Positions 1 through 9,304 are shown, numbered from the stretch's first letter. The stretch is 64,000 bases of DNA from Actinophytocola sp963840275 (GCA_963840275.1 CAWIYK010000001.1:620001-684000), one strand, 5' to 3'. The notes: generated by a model from the letters alone, not told the origin. A program made the numbers and translations.

Positions 1-664
1 ACGCCCGGAGCGCTCCCGAGACCGGTGCGGTCAGCAGGAACACCGCGATGATCATGCCGGAGGCGAACACCCGGCGGCCCGACAGCGACGCGATCGGCAG
101 GCCGAGCGCGCCGAGCAGCGCGGCGTGGATCACGGCGGTGAGCAGGCCGAGGAACAGGCCGCCCAGCTCGTCGAAGACGCCCGCGATGCCGGTGTCGGTG
201 CTGAACGCCATGCCGATGAACATGATCACCATGGGGATGGCGAGCAGCAGGAACACCGCGGCGACGAGCGCCGCGAGCTTCGTGAGCGCGTAGTTCTCCC
301 TGCGCAGCGGGCGCGACAGGTAGAGCTGCAGGAGGTTGCTGCGCAGGTCGACCGACACCAGCTCCGGCGCCACCACGGCGACGAACACCGTCGCGGCGTA
401 GGTGAACGTGGACGCGATGCCCACGTAGTCGATCACCTCGACGGGCAGCTGGGTGTTGATGACGACCAGGATCAGCGAGGTGATGCTGGCGATGCCCAGC
501 AGCCCGATCGGCAGCACCTTCGCCCACGCACTGCGCCCGAGCCCGTAGGCGGACCGGACACTGTGGACGAACAGCGAGCGCGCGGCGTAGCCCCGGCCGA
601 GGCGGGGACCTTCGTAGCGCTGGTAGCCGATGTCGTGGATGACACCTGTCTTAGGCGTTGACAC
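1..664 (-). CDS. ABC-2 type transporter permease, 3' part cut by the window edge
   Basis: The frame begins at GTG 664-662 and runs off the window start, so about 221 codons are visible. The N-terminus reads STPKTGVIHDIGYQRYEGPR, followed by several hydrophobic stretches and a VDLRSNLLQLYLSRPLRR loop typical of ABC-2 membrane subunits. The start overlaps the stop of the upstream ATPase gene by 14 bases, so the two are translationally coupled. It should form the membrane channel of an exporter with that ATPase; the substrate is unknown. Family assignment is firm, substrate is not. Confidence 0.82.
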   Translation of the reverse strand, partial: MSTPKTGVIHDIGYQRYEGPRLGRGYAARSLFVHSVRSAYGLGRSAWAKVLPIGLLGIASITSLILVVINTQLPVEVIDYVGIASTFTYAATVFVAVVAPELVSVDLRSNLLQLYLSRPLRRENYALTKLAALVAAVFLLLAIPMVIMFIGMAFSTDTGIAGVFDELGGLFLGLLTAVIHAALLGALGLPIASLSGRRVFASGMIIAVFLLTAPVSGALRA

Positions 665-1583
665 GGTCGGCCTCCTCCGGGGTGGGCAGGTCGCGGAACA
701 GGTCGGCCACCTGGTGGCGCTGGCGTTCGAGGCGGTGGAGCGAGAGGTCGAGATCGGCGACGGAGTCGCGGATCAGGTCGTACGCGCTGTCCCCGTCCAC
801 GCGGACGAGCAGCACGCGTCCCTCGTGCCGGACCTCGAGGCCCGCCTTCCGCAGCGTCTCGGCCAGGGTGTCGGCGTCCTCGTCGACCTCGACCATGAGG
901 ACGTCGCGGGCCTGGGTCATCGAGTCGAGCGTCGCGGACCGCAGGAGCTTGCCGGCGTCGATGGCGACCAGCGACGTGCAGATCCGTTCGATCTCGCCGA
1001 GCAGGTGGCTGCAGACGACCACGGAGATGCCGAACTCGGTGCCGATCCGGTGCACGAGGTCGAGCATCGCCCGCCGGCCGGCGGGGTCGAGCCCGTTCGT
1101 CGGCTCGTCGAGGAGGAGCAGCTCGGGATCGTGCACGAGGGCCTGCGCGAGCTTGACGCGCTGCTTCATGCCGGTCGAGTAGCCGCCGATGCGGCGGTAG
1201 CGCTCCTCGTAGAGGCCGACGTGCCGGAGTGTCTCGGAGGCTCTCTCGCGGGCCATCGCCGCGGGCAGCCCGCTGATCCGCGCCATGTGGGTGACGAACT
1301 CGGCGGCGATCATGTCTGGTGGGAGGCAGTCGTGCTCGGGCATGTAGCCGACCCGGCCGCGCACGCGGTCGCCGTCCTTGAGCGGGTCCAGCCCGAGGAC
1401 GCGGATCTGTCCGCCCGTCGGTTCGAGGAGCCCGAGGGCGAGCTTGATGAGCGTGCTCTTGCCGGCGCCGTTCACCCCGACCAGGCCCACCACCCCAGGT
1501 TCGATGGACACGGTGAGATCCGCGAGAGCGGTCACCTTGTTGTCGTAGCGCTTCTCCAGCGCTTGGGTCTCGATGAGTGGCAC
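651..1583 (-). CDS. ABC transporter ATP-binding protein (ABC-2 exporter partner)
   Basis: A 310-residue ATPase that powers the permease overlapping its 3' end. Visible motifs are Walker A (GVNGAGKS), a signature-like YSTGMKQR, and Walker B (LLLLDEPTNGLDPAG), the pattern of CcmA/NatA-type exporter ATPases. GTG 1583 is chosen because the protein then begins PLIETQALEKRYDNK, where this family normally starts; the frame is open further upstream but that extension looks non-coding. No clear ribosome site precedes it, so it may be leaderless. The C-terminal 80 residues form the usual regulatory tail. Confidence 0.85.
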   Translation of the reverse strand: MPLIETQALEKRYDNKVTALADLTVSIEPGVVGLVGVNGAGKSTLIKLALGLLEPTGGQIRVLGLDPLKDGDRVRGRVGYMPEHDCLPPDMIAAEFVTHMARISGLPAAMARERASETLRHVGLYEERYRRIGGYSTGMKQRVKLAQALVHDPELLLLDEPTNGLDPAGRRAMLDLVHRIGTEFGISVVVCSHLLGEIERICTSLVAIDAGKLLRSATLDSMTQARDVLMVEVDEDADTLAETLRKAGLEVRHEGRVLLVRVDGDSAYDLIRDSVADLDLSLHRLERQRHQVADLFRDLPTPEEADRVNA

Positions 1584-1666
1584 GGGATGAACGTACGGGG
1601 GTCCGCTGACGAGGGCATCCGGCGGTATCCCTGACTTTTCCCTGAGGGGGGCACAGGGGGGTCGCG

Positions 1667-1882
1667 TCAGTAGCCGGGGTCCACCGCGTACAGGTCCAGG
1701 TGCGAGCACGACGTGCAGCGGTACGCGCGCACCTCCCACCGCGGCTTGCCCGCGACCTTCGCGTTGCCGAAGGGCCCGACCTGCAGCTCACCCGGCACCC
1801 AGCGCCCGTACCCCGGGGGTGCGCCTTCGGCCATGAAGCCCGGTTCCATGTCCTCGTGTCCACACGCCGAACAGCTCTTCAT
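1667..1882 (-). CDS. small zinc-ribbon protein, 71 aa
   Basis: A 71-residue protein with two Cys pairs, CSACGHED near the N-terminus and CTSCSHLDLYAVDPG near the C-terminus, as expected for a single treble-clef or zinc-ribbon fold. It resembles the short DUF6487-like (PF20097) zinc-ribbon proteins common in actinobacteria, whose function is unknown. The gene lies in a short stretch between the ABC ATPase and an SDR gene on the same strand. Role unknown. Confidence 0.65.
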   Translation of the reverse strand: MKSCSACGHEDMEPGFMAEGAPPGYGRWVPGELQVGPFGNAKVAGKPRWEVRAYRCTSCSHLDLYAVDPGY

Positions 1883-1891
1883 GCGGGCAAA

Positions 1892-2545
1892 CTAGCCCAC
1901 GGGGATCCGCGCCCCGCTGATGCTGCTGGACTCCTCCGAGCAGAGGAAGAGGATCGTCTCGGCGATGGCGGTCGGCGTGACCCAGCCCGACCGGTTCGAG
2001 TCCGGCATGGCGGCCCGGTTCGCCGGTGTGTCGATCACGCCGGGGAGGATCGCGTTCACCCGCAGCGACTTGTACTCCACGGCCAGCGCGTCGACCAGCG
2101 CGAGCACGGCCGCCTTCGACGTCACGTAGCCGGCGGCCCCGGCGAACGGGTGCAGCGCCGCCCGGCTCGACGTGCACACGATGGCGCCGCCGTCGGTCAG
2201 GTACGGCAGCGCGGCCGCGCACACGAGATACGTCGGCCGCAGGTTGGCCCGGAACTGCGCCTCGAAGTCCTCGACGGGCGTCTCGTGGACGAGGCCGCCC
2301 GCCGCGAAGCCGCCCACCAGGTTCACCACCGCCTTCAGGGGCGCGTCCGCGTCGGCCACGGCCACCGCCACGGCCGAGGCCACCGACTCCCGGTCGGTCA
2401 GGTCGGCGGTCACCTCGACGACCGACGGCAGCCGTCCCGGCGTGCGGACCGGGGCCACGACCCGCCAGCCCGCGTCGGCGAACGCCGAGGTCACGGCCAC
2501 CCCGAGCCCACCGGCGCCGCCGGTGACCAGCACTGACCGGTCCAT
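1892..2545 (-). CDS. short-chain dehydrogenase/reductase
   Basis: A 217-residue Rossmann protein with the N-terminal cofactor motif VTGGAGGLG, the NLVGG variant of the NAG motif, and the catalytic YVTSK tetrad region after a Ser stretch (CTSSRA). Classical SDR enzymes use NAD(P)H to reduce or oxidise carbonyl/alcohol groups; the substrate cannot be told here. The ATG at 2545 follows a GGAG site and lies two bases after the stop of the phosphatase-like gene, so the two form a tight operon. It is about 30 residues shorter than typical SDRs. Confidence 0.82.
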   Translation of the reverse strand: MDRSVLVTGGAGGLGVAVTSAFADAGWRVVAPVRTPGRLPSVVEVTADLTDRESVASAVAVAVADADAPLKAVVNLVGGFAAGGLVHETPVEDFEAQFRANLRPTYLVCAAALPYLTDGGAIVCTSSRAALHPFAGAAGYVTSKAAVLALVDALAVEYKSLRVNAILPGVIDTPANRAAMPDSNRSGWVTPTAIAETILFLCSEESSSISGARIPVG

Positions 2546-2547
2546 CG

Positions 2548-3321
2548 TCACTCCTCCACGAGCTTGCGGCGCAGCCTGTCCACGTCCAGCGTGCCGAACC
2601 CGTGCTCCGCGAGCCAGCCGAGCACCCCGCCGTGCGCGCTGTCGAGGCGCCGCAGGAACCGTTCCATGATGTCGGGCCGGGGATCGTGCTCGTGGGCCGG
2701 CAGCCGGTCGATGTCCTCCGCGTAGGTGGGGGACGAGCGCAGCCGGTCCAGGATGGCCTCGATGCGTTCGCCGGTGGCGGCGTAGTCGGCGACGACCACC
2801 TCGCGGGGCACGCCCACCGCCGACAACGCGAGCGCGACGACGACGCCGGTCCGGTCCTTGCCCGCCGCGCAGTGCACGAGGGCGGCGCCCGGCGCGTCGG
2901 CGATCGCACGCAGCGCGCCGACGACACTGTCCGGCCGGTCCTCGAGGTACGCCAGGTAGAAGGCGCTCGCGATGTCGTCGGGGCTCTTCGCGATCGCCCG
3001 CTTCCGCCCGACGGCCAGCGCGTCGCTCGCCACGTCCGTGTTGTGCCCGCCCTCGGGCAGCACCGACAGGTGCATGTGCCGCACCCGGTCGTCCGCGCGC
3101 AGCGGCCCCGGCCCCTCCGCCTCGACCTCCGGCGTGCTGCGCAGGTCGATCACCGTGGTGACCCCCACCTCGTCGACCAGCCTGCTGATGTCGGCCGGCG
3201 ACAGGTCCTGCAGGTTGTCGGAGCGGACGAGCCGGCCCGTTCTCGTCCGCGCGCCGTTCCCGGCGGGTAACTCGCCGACGTCGCGCACATTGACCGCGTT
3301 CTCGAGCTGTATCCACGTCAC
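2548..3321 (-). CDS. tyrosine-protein phosphatase family protein
   Basis: A 257-residue protein of the Y_phosphatase3 (PtpB/IphP-like) family. The P-loop HCAAGKDRTG carries the catalytic Cys and Arg, and the N-terminal VNVRDVGELP is the usual family opening. Such enzymes hydrolyse phosphotyrosine, phosphoserine or phosphoinositides. The gene is first in a two-gene unit with the SDR and starts at GTG 3321, divergent from the MFS gene at 3373. Function in this organism is not shown by context. Confidence 0.85.
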   Translation of the reverse strand: MTWIQLENAVNVRDVGELPAGNGARTRTGRLVRSDNLQDLSPADISRLVDEVGVTTVIDLRSTPEVEAEGPGPLRADDRVRHMHLSVLPEGGHNTDVASDALAVGRKRAIAKSPDDIASAFYLAYLEDRPDSVVGALRAIADAPGAALVHCAAGKDRTGVVVALALSAVGVPREVVVADYAATGERIEAILDRLRSSPTYAEDIDRLPAHEHDPRPDIMERFLRRLDSAHGGVLGWLAEHGFGTLDVDRLRRKLVEE

Positions 3322-3372
3322 CCTGCCATCTCATCATTGCTGGCGACGGCAGGCGTATGAGAGGTTGGCCAA

Positions 3373-4569
3373 GTGACGGTCGTGAGGACTGCTAACGAGG
3401 AGTCGCACTCGACGGCCAGACGGGTGCTGCTCATCGCGGGTTTCCTGCTGATCGCGGCCAACCTGCGGGCCGCGTTGACCTCGGTCGGGCCGCTGATGGA
3501 GACGATCCGCGCCGATCTCGACCTCACGGGCGGCGAGGCCGGCTTCATCGGCACGCTGCCGCTGCTCACGTTCGCCGCGGTATCGCCGCAGGTCCCGCGC
3601 CTCGCGCGGCGCATCGGCACCGACCAGCTCCTGTGGATAGCGCTTGCCGTGCTCGCGGCGGGCATCGTGGCGCGGTCGCTCCCGGTGACCGGGCTGCTGT
3701 GGGTCGGCACGGTCCTGCTCGGCGCGGCGATCTCGGTCGGCAACGTGCTGCTGCCGAGCCTGATCAAGCGTGACTTCCCCGACCATGTGAGCGCGGTCAC
3801 CGGCGTCTACACCGCGGTGATCGGCATCGTCGCGTCGACCGCCGCCGGGGTCGCCGTGCCGCTGGCCGGCGCGCTGCCCGGCGGGTGGCGCACCGCGCTC
3901 GGCGTGTGGGCCGGGTTCGTGCTGGTCGCACTCGCCGTGTGGTCGCCGCAGCTGTCGCGGCGCCGCAAGGTCGCCGTGCCGGACGCCGGGAAGGCGGCCA
4001 CACCGTGGCGCTCGCTGCTCGCGTGGGAGTGCGCCGCGTTCATGGCGTTGTCCGCGTGCGGCTTCTACACCGTGCTCGCCTGGTATCCGTCCATTCTGCA
4101 CAGTTACGGCACGAGCGAGAACACCGCGGGCTGGCTGCTGTTCGCCTACCAGCTGGTCGGCGTGCTGATGAGTCTCGTCGTGCCGCTGCTCATGAGCCGC
4201 CTGCCCGACCAGCGGCTGATCGCCGCGGGGTCGTCGGTGCTCGCGCTGATCGGGTACGTCGGCCTGCTGGTCGCGCCCGGGCTCGCGGTGGTGTGGGTGC
4301 TGACCACCGGTGTCGGCGCCGGCGCGCTGTTCTTCCTCGCACTGACCTTCTTCAGCCTGCGTGCCGCCGACGCGCGGTCGTCCGCGGCGATCGCCGGTAT
4401 GGGACAGTCGGTCGGCTATCTCGTCGCGGCCGTCGGGCCGGTGCTGTTCGGGGCGCTGCACGACGCGACCGGCGGTTGGCGGGTGCCGCTCGCGGTGCTC
4501 GTCGGGGTCGCGTCGTGCAGCGCGCTGGTCAGCCTGCGCGCCGGCCGGGACGCGCACGTCAAGGTGTAG
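3373..4569 (+). CDS. MFS transporter, CynX/NimT-like
   Basis: A 398-residue inner-membrane carrier with about twelve hydrophobic segments and the AANLRAALTSVGPLM opening typical of the cyanate/2-nitroimidazole (CynX/NimT/YeaN) branch of the major facilitator superfamily. It probably exports or takes up a small organic anion or drug. It starts at GTG 3373, 51 bases from the divergent phosphatase start, and is followed after 12 bases by the epimerase gene, so it may head the operon that runs to 8402. Confidence 0.85.
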   Translation: MTVVRTANEESHSTARRVLLIAGFLLIAANLRAALTSVGPLMETIRADLDLTGGEAGFIGTLPLLTFAAVSPQVPRLARRIGTDQLLWIALAVLAAGIVARSLPVTGLLWVGTVLLGAAISVGNVLLPSLIKRDFPDHVSAVTGVYTAVIGIVASTAAGVAVPLAGALPGGWRTALGVWAGFVLVALAVWSPQLSRRRKVAVPDAGKAATPWRSLLAWECAAFMALSACGFYTVLAWYPSILHSYGTSENTAGWLLFAYQLVGVLMSLVVPLLMSRLPDQRLIAAGSSVLALIGYVGLLVAPGLAVVWVLTTGVGAGALFFLALTFFSLRAADARSSAAIAGMGQSVGYLVAAVGPVLFGALHDATGGWRVPLAVLVGVASCSALVSLRAGRDAHVKV

Positions 4570-4581
4570 AAGGGAAAGGGC

Positions 4582-5301
4582 ATGCGGCTTCTGGTGGTCG
4601 GCGGTTGCGGACTGGTCGGTTCGCTGGTGGTGCCGGTGCTGGCCCGCACGCATTCGGTCCGGGTGCTGGACCTCGCCGCACCCGCCGCGCCGGTGTCCGA
4701 TGTGGACTACCACACCGGCGACCTGCACGACGTGGACCTCGTGGAGTCGCTGGCATCCGAAGTGGACACAGTGGTGTTCATGGCGATGGGGCCCCTCGCG
4801 GACTGGGGGAGTCCCGAGAACGCCCGCGCGCACTTCGACGTCGCCGTGTCCGGCCTGTACCTGACGCTGCTGGGCGCGCGCCGGGCCGGGGTCCGGCACG
4901 CGATCTACACCAGCAGCATGTCGGTCTACCGGTTCGAGGGGCGGCCCGGGACGTTCACGTTGCCCGACGAGTCGGTGCCGCCGAACGCCACCGACTTCTA
5001 CGGTCTGGCCAAGCGGCTCGGCGAGGAGGTGTGCCGCGCCGCGACCGAGCACGGCATGGACACGGTGTGCCTGCGGCTGTGCTACCCCACGCCGGACGAC
5101 CAGTGGCCGAAGAGCGAGAAGCCGATGCAGCTGGCGATCAGCACGTCCGGGCGCGACGTCGCCGCGGCGATCGAGGCAGCGTTGCACTACCGGGGCCACG
5201 GTTTCGAGGCGTTCGCGATCAGCGGCGACGCCACCGGCAAGGCGTTGAGCATCGACAAGGCGCGCCGGTTGCTTGGCTGGACGCCGCGGGACGTGACATG
5301 A
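4582..5301 (+). CDS. NAD-dependent epimerase/dehydratase family protein
   Basis: A 239-residue extended-SDR protein with the N-terminal Rossmann motif VVGGCGLVG, a TSSMSVY region and the catalytic YGLAK. The length and layout resemble uronate dehydrogenase-type short members rather than full sugar-nucleotide epimerases. A GGGAAAGG site precedes ATG 4582. The stop overlaps the start of the next gene (ATGA), so it is coupled to the sugar isomerase. Substrate is probably a sugar or sugar acid, by inference from the neighbour. Confidence 0.8.
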   Translation: MRLLVVGGCGLVGSLVVPVLARTHSVRVLDLAAPAAPVSDVDYHTGDLHDVDLVESLASEVDTVVFMAMGPLADWGSPENARAHFDVAVSGLYLTLLGARRAGVRHAIYTSSMSVYRFEGRPGTFTLPDESVPPNATDFYGLAKRLGEEVCRAATEHGMDTVCLRLCYPTPDDQWPKSEKPMQLAISTSGRDVAAAIEAALHYRGHGFEAFAISGDATGKALSIDKARRLLGWTPRDVT

Positions 5302-6041
5302 CCGTGCTGCCCGGCCTCGTCTCGGTGACGTTCCGCCAGTTGTCCACTGTGGACGTCATCGCGCTGGCGGCCGAGCACGGCATGCGGGCGGTCGAGTGGG
5401 GCGGGGACGTGCACGTGCCGGTCGGCGCGCACGCGGTCGCCCGCGAGGTGGCGGCCCGGTGCGCCGACGCGGGGCTCGCGGTCGAGGCGTACGGGTCGTA
5501 CTACCGCGCGGACGGCGCCGGCTTCGAGGACGTGCTCGCGACGGCCCGCTCGCTCGGCGCGACGCGGATCCGGGTGTGGGCCGGACGAGCGGGGTCGGCC
5601 GTCGAGCCGGACCGGGCCGCGGTGGTCGCGGACCTGGCGCGGGTGGCCGAGCTGGCGGCGGGCGAGGGCGTCGAGCTGGCGGTCGAGTACCACGCGAACA
5701 CGCTGACCGACACGCTGCCGTCCGCGCTGGCGCTGTTCGAGGCGGTCCCGGCCCTGCGGGCGTACTGGCAGCCGCCGATCGGGTCGTCGCTCGACGACGC
5801 GCTCGCCGCCGTGCCGGCACTGTCCCCGGTGGCGGCGCACGTCTTCACCTGGGACGCCATCGGCGAACGGCTGCCGCTCGCGGCCGGCGTGGACCTGTGG
5901 CGGCCGGTGCTGGCCGCGCTGCCGGCGAACTCGTACGCGCTGCTGGAGTTCGTGCGTGCCGACGACCCCGTCGCGTTCGCGGCGGACGCGGCCACCTTGC
6001 GCGACTGGCTGTCCGGGCCAGTATGGGGGCATGACTCCTGA
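5298..6041 (+). CDS. sugar phosphate isomerase/epimerase family TIM barrel
   Basis: A 247-residue protein of the AP-endonuclease-2-like xylose-isomerase TIM-barrel family. Visible family traits are the opening LVSVTFRQLS, the AVEWGGDVHVP strand, ELAVEYHANT and a C-terminal ALLEFVRADDP. Such proteins isomerise or epimerise sugars and related hydroxy-ketones, often with a divalent metal. It starts in an ATGA overlap with the epimerase and ends inside the start of the glutamine-synthetase-like gene, so the genes are tightly coupled. Confidence 0.78.
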   Translation: MTVLPGLVSVTFRQLSTVDVIALAAEHGMRAVEWGGDVHVPVGAHAVAREVAARCADAGLAVEAYGSYYRADGAGFEDVLATARSLGATRIRVWAGRAGSAVEPDRAAVVADLARVAELAAGEGVELAVEYHANTLTDTLPSALALFEAVPALRAYWQPPIGSSLDDALAAVPALSPVAAHVFTWDAIGERLPLAAGVDLWRPVLAALPANSYALLEFVRADDPVAFAADAATLRDWLSGPVWGHDS

Positions 6042-7323
6042 GGACCTGCGCACCGCCGGGGTGACGCTCGTCGAGCTCTCGTTCGTGGACAACGCCGGGA
6101 TCACGCGGGTCAAGACCGTGCCGGTGGACCGGCTGGGCGCGGCCGTCGGGGTGTCGCCGTGCTTCGAGGCGTTCGGGTCCGACGACATCATGGTGGCGGG
6201 GCGCCATCTCGGCGGGCCGGACGGCGACCTGCGGCTCGTGCCCGATCTGGACCGGGCGGTGCCGCTGGCCGCGCAGCCGGGGTGGGCGTGGGCGCCGGCG
6301 GACAAGTTCACGCAGGACGGCGAGCCGTTCGTGGCGTGCCAGCGGGCGTTCGCGGCGCGGCAGGTGGCGGCCCTGGCCGAGCGGGGACTGTCGGTGCTGG
6401 CGGCCTACGAGCACGAATGGATCCTGGGGCGGGCCGACGGCGTGGAGTTCGCGCCGGCCTTCGACGGTCCCGCGTACGGGCAGATCCGCCTCGAGGCCGT
6501 CGCCGGGTACGCCGCCGAGCTGGTCGCGGACCTGCTGGCGCAGGGGATCGCGGTCGAGCAGTTCCACCCCGAGTACGCGGTCGCGCAGCTGGAGGTGTCG
6601 ACCGCGCCCGGCGACCCGGTGGCGGCCGCCGACGACGCGGTCCTGGTGCGGCACTCGGTGCGGGCCCGCAGCCTGCGGCACGGGTGGCGGGCGACGTTCG
6701 CGCCGACCGTCGACCCGGACGGCGCCGGGTCGGGCGCGCACCTGCACCTGTCCGTGCACACCGAGGAAGGCAGCGCGATGTCCGGCGGCGACGGGCCGTT
6801 CGGGTTGCGGCAGGACGGGGAGGCGTTCCTGGCCGGCGTGCTGCGGGAGCTGCCGGCACTGGTGGCGATCGGGGCCGGGCATCCGGCGAGCTTCCTGCGG
6901 CTGCAACCGTCGCGGTGGGCCGGCATCTGGCAGGCGTGGGGCCACGAGACGCGGGAGACCGCGCTGCGGCTGGTGACCGGCCCGTCGGCGAACGCGGAGC
7001 TGAAGTGCTTCGACGGCACGGCGAACCCGTACCTGCTGGTGGGTGCCGTGCTCGCGACGGGCCTGGCCGGGGTGACCGAGAAGCTGCGGCTACCGCCCCC
7101 GGTGACCGGCGACCCGGCCGGGTTTCCGGCGGACTCGGCGGTGCCGAGGCTGCCGACCTCGGCCGTCGAGGCGGCCGACGCGCTGGCGGAGTCGACGGTC
7201 CTCGCCGACGCGCTCGGGCCGGAGCTGCACGACACCATCCTGACCGTGCGACGCGCGGAGGCCGCCCGCTGCGCGGAACTGACCCCGGCCGCGTTGACCG
7301 CGGCGACCCGCTGGCGGTGGTGA
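6031..7323 (+). CDS. glutamine synthetase family protein (GS-like amide ligase)
   Basis: A 430-residue member of the glutamine-synthetase superfamily. The beta-grasp N-terminal domain starts MTPEDLRTAGVTLVELSFVD, and the catalytic domain carries GSGAHLHLSVH (metal and ATP site) and a NAELKCFDGTANPYL stretch. Members of this type often ligate glutamate or another acid to an amine rather than to ammonia (for example gamma-glutamylpolyamine synthetases). ATG 6031 overlaps the previous gene by 11 bases. Its partner immediately downstream is an amidohydrolase; in fungal and plant FluG/NodGS proteins these two domains are fused. Confidence 0.83.
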   Translation: MTPEDLRTAGVTLVELSFVDNAGITRVKTVPVDRLGAAVGVSPCFEAFGSDDIMVAGRHLGGPDGDLRLVPDLDRAVPLAAQPGWAWAPADKFTQDGEPFVACQRAFAARQVAALAERGLSVLAAYEHEWILGRADGVEFAPAFDGPAYGQIRLEAVAGYAAELVADLLAQGIAVEQFHPEYAVAQLEVSTAPGDPVAAADDAVLVRHSVRARSLRHGWRATFAPTVDPDGAGSGAHLHLSVHTEEGSAMSGGDGPFGLRQDGEAFLAGVLRELPALVAIGAGHPASFLRLQPSRWAGIWQAWGHETRETALRLVTGPSANAELKCFDGTANPYLLVGAVLATGLAGVTEKLRLPPPVTGDPAGFPADSAVPRLPTSAVEAADALAESTVLADALGPELHDTILTVRRAEAARCAELTPAALTAATRWRW

Positions 7324-8402
7324 GCGTGGGCGTCGCGGACTCGGTCGCCCTGGTCGACCAGCACTGTCACGGGGTGGCCGCCGTCGAGGTCGAGCCTCGC
7401 GAATGGCTGTCCGAAGCCAAAGGCAGCCGACGGGACCCGTTCTGGTCGCTGCTCGGGGGCGCCGTGCGGCGGTGGTGCGCACCGGTGCTGGGGTTGGCGG
7501 CGCACGCCTCGGCGGAGGAGTACCTGGCGCGGCGCGCGGAGCTGGGGTGGCACGAGGTCTCGCAGCGGTTGCTGTCCGCGGCTCGGGTGTCCGACTGGTT
7601 GGTCGACACCGGGTACGCGCCGGGCCCGACCGTCTCACCCGCCGAGTTCGACGGTGCGGGACACGAGGTGCTGCGGATCGAGAGCGTCGCCGAGGAGCTG
7701 TACTCGACGGCGGACTCGCCGGCCGCGCTGCTCGACGGGGTACGCGAGCGGTTGCGCGGCACGGACGCCGTCGCGTTCAAGTCCGTTGTCGGGTACCGGA
7801 TCGGGCTCGGGATGCCCGGCGCGCCGCCGGCCGACGCCGATGTTCGCGTTGCCGCGGAGCAGTGGTTGGCGGCCGGTTCGGCACGGCTGGTCGAACCGAC
7901 CGTCCTGGCTTGGCTCGTGCACGAGGCCGCGCGGGTGGGGGCCGAGCGGGGTATGCCGCTGCAGTTCCACACGGGGTTCGGCGACGCCGACCTGACACTG
8001 TCCGAAGTGGACCCGGTGCGGCTCACCGACTTCCTGCGCACCACGGCCGTCGACGTCGTGCTCCTGCACTGCTATCCGTTCCAGCGCAACGCCGCCTACC
8101 TCGCGCACGTCTTCGACCACGTCTACGTCGACACCGGGCTCACGATCCCCTTCGTGGGGGCGCGGGCCGGAGCGGTGCTCGCCGAGGTGCTCGAGCTGGC
8201 GCCGTTCGACTCGGTGCTCTACTCGTCGGACGGGAACGTGCTGCCCGAGCTGCACCACCTCGGCGCCGTGCTGTGGCGGCAGAGCCTCAACGCGCTCACC
8301 GACGCGTGGGTCGCCGACGACGTGCTCACCGCCGCCGACGCCGAGCGCCTGGCCACGGCACTCGGCGCCGGCAACGCCGCCCGCATTCACCCGGCCTTGT
8401 GA
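7320..8402 (+). CDS. amidohydrolase family protein (FluG N-domain-like)
   Basis: A 360-residue metal-dependent TIM-barrel hydrolase of the amidohydrolase_2 type. Metal-ligand motifs visible are HCH at residues 15-17, QFHTGFGD in the middle, LLHCYPF, and a C-terminal YSSDGN. It starts at GTG 7320 in a four-base overlap with the GS-like gene, so the pair is translationally coupled. The pair matches the two halves of FluG/NodGS-like proteins, which suggests a hydrolysis/ligation sequence on one metabolite. The 3' end overlaps the convergent hydrolase gene by 16 bases. Confidence 0.82.
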   Translation: MSVGVADSVALVDQHCHGVAAVEVEPREWLSEAKGSRRDPFWSLLGGAVRRWCAPVLGLAAHASAEEYLARRAELGWHEVSQRLLSAARVSDWLVDTGYAPGPTVSPAEFDGAGHEVLRIESVAEELYSTADSPAALLDGVRERLRGTDAVAFKSVVGYRIGLGMPGAPPADADVRVAAEQWLAAGSARLVEPTVLAWLVHEAARVGAERGMPLQFHTGFGDADLTLSEVDPVRLTDFLRTTAVDVVLLHCYPFQRNAAYLAHVFDHVYVDTGLTIPFVGARAGAVLAEVLELAPFDSVLYSSDGNVLPELHHLGAVLWRQSLNALTDAWVADDVLTAADAERLATALGAGNAARIHPAL

Positions 8403-9277
8403 ACCGCCTGCGCGTCCTCGGTCGTGAACGCCACCGCGCGCGCCACGACGTCCGGGTCGCGCAGCATCCGCCAGTGGCCGAGACGAGGCGCGGTGACCAG
8501 CTGCGACTCCGGCCACGCCGTCGCCAGCGCGACGCTGTCCGCGTAGCGGGTCTCGGTGTCGGCCGGGTCGTGGACCGTCAGCAGCGGCGGCGGCGCGATA
8601 CGCCGGACCATCGTCGGGATGTCGAAGTCGGCCCACGGCACGCCGGCGCGCGCCTCGACCCGCGCCATCATCCGAGTGCGGATCCGTTCCCCGAAGCCCA
8701 GCGTCGCCGCGAACACGAAGGTGTACGGGTCCGGTTGTGCCATCGGCGCGAGGAACACGAGCCGCTGGGCGCGCAGACCGCCGCGCAGCGCGAAGAACGT
8801 CGACGCGCAGCCGAGCGAGTGCGAGATCACCGCGTGCGCCGGACCCTGCGCGGCGACGACCGCCGTCAGCGCGTCGGCCATCTCGGGGATCGTGTTGCGG
8901 CGCGGGCCGAGCGCGCCGGGGTCGGACGCGCCGTGGCACAGCGCGTCGAACGTCACCACCCGGTGCCCGGCGGCCAGCAGCGGCGCGACGAACGCGTGCA
9001 GCTGCGTGCTCACGCCGCCGCGGCCGTGGACCAGGTAGACGTTCGGGCCGGCGCCCCACGCGGTGCCGACGATCTGCCGGCCCTTGGCCTCGACCGTGAA
9101 GCGCTCGCCCCTCGGGAGCACGTCCGGTCTCGCGCGGCCGCGGTAGCGGGGGACGGTCAGCCAGAGCCGCTCGGCCCAGCGGGCGCCGAGGTCGGGAGCA
9201 AGATGTTCGAGGGTATTGAAAGAGGCACGGATGGCGGTAAGAATAAGACGATCGATCGTGCTTTTTTGAGTGGACAC
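8387..9277 (-). CDS. alpha/beta-fold hydrolase
   Basis: A 296-residue hydrolase with the oxyanion region VYLVHGRGG, a nucleophile elbow SHSLGC and a late LGHWRML histidine, the order expected for a Ser-Asp-His alpha/beta hydrolase. Closest in style to the esterase/lipase group found beside TetR repressors. It lies 27 bases downstream of the TetR gene on the same strand and is probably its operon partner. The physiological ester is unknown. Confidence 0.82.
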   Translation of the reverse strand: MSTQKSTIDRLILTAIRASFNTLEHLAPDLGARWAERLWLTVPRYRGRARPDVLPRGERFTVEAKGRQIVGTAWGAGPNVYLVHGRGGVSTQLHAFVAPLLAAGHRVVTFDALCHGASDPGALGPRRNTIPEMADALTAVVAAQGPAHAVISHSLGCASTFFALRGGLRAQRLVFLAPMAQPDPYTFVFAATLGFGERIRTRMMARVEARAGVPWADFDIPTMVRRIAPPPLLTVHDPADTETRYADSVALATAWPESQLVTAPRLGHWRMLRDPDVVARAVAFTTEDAQAVHKAG

Positions 9278-9304
9278 AGATGCGACCTTTCGAACGGGGG
9301 TGCG

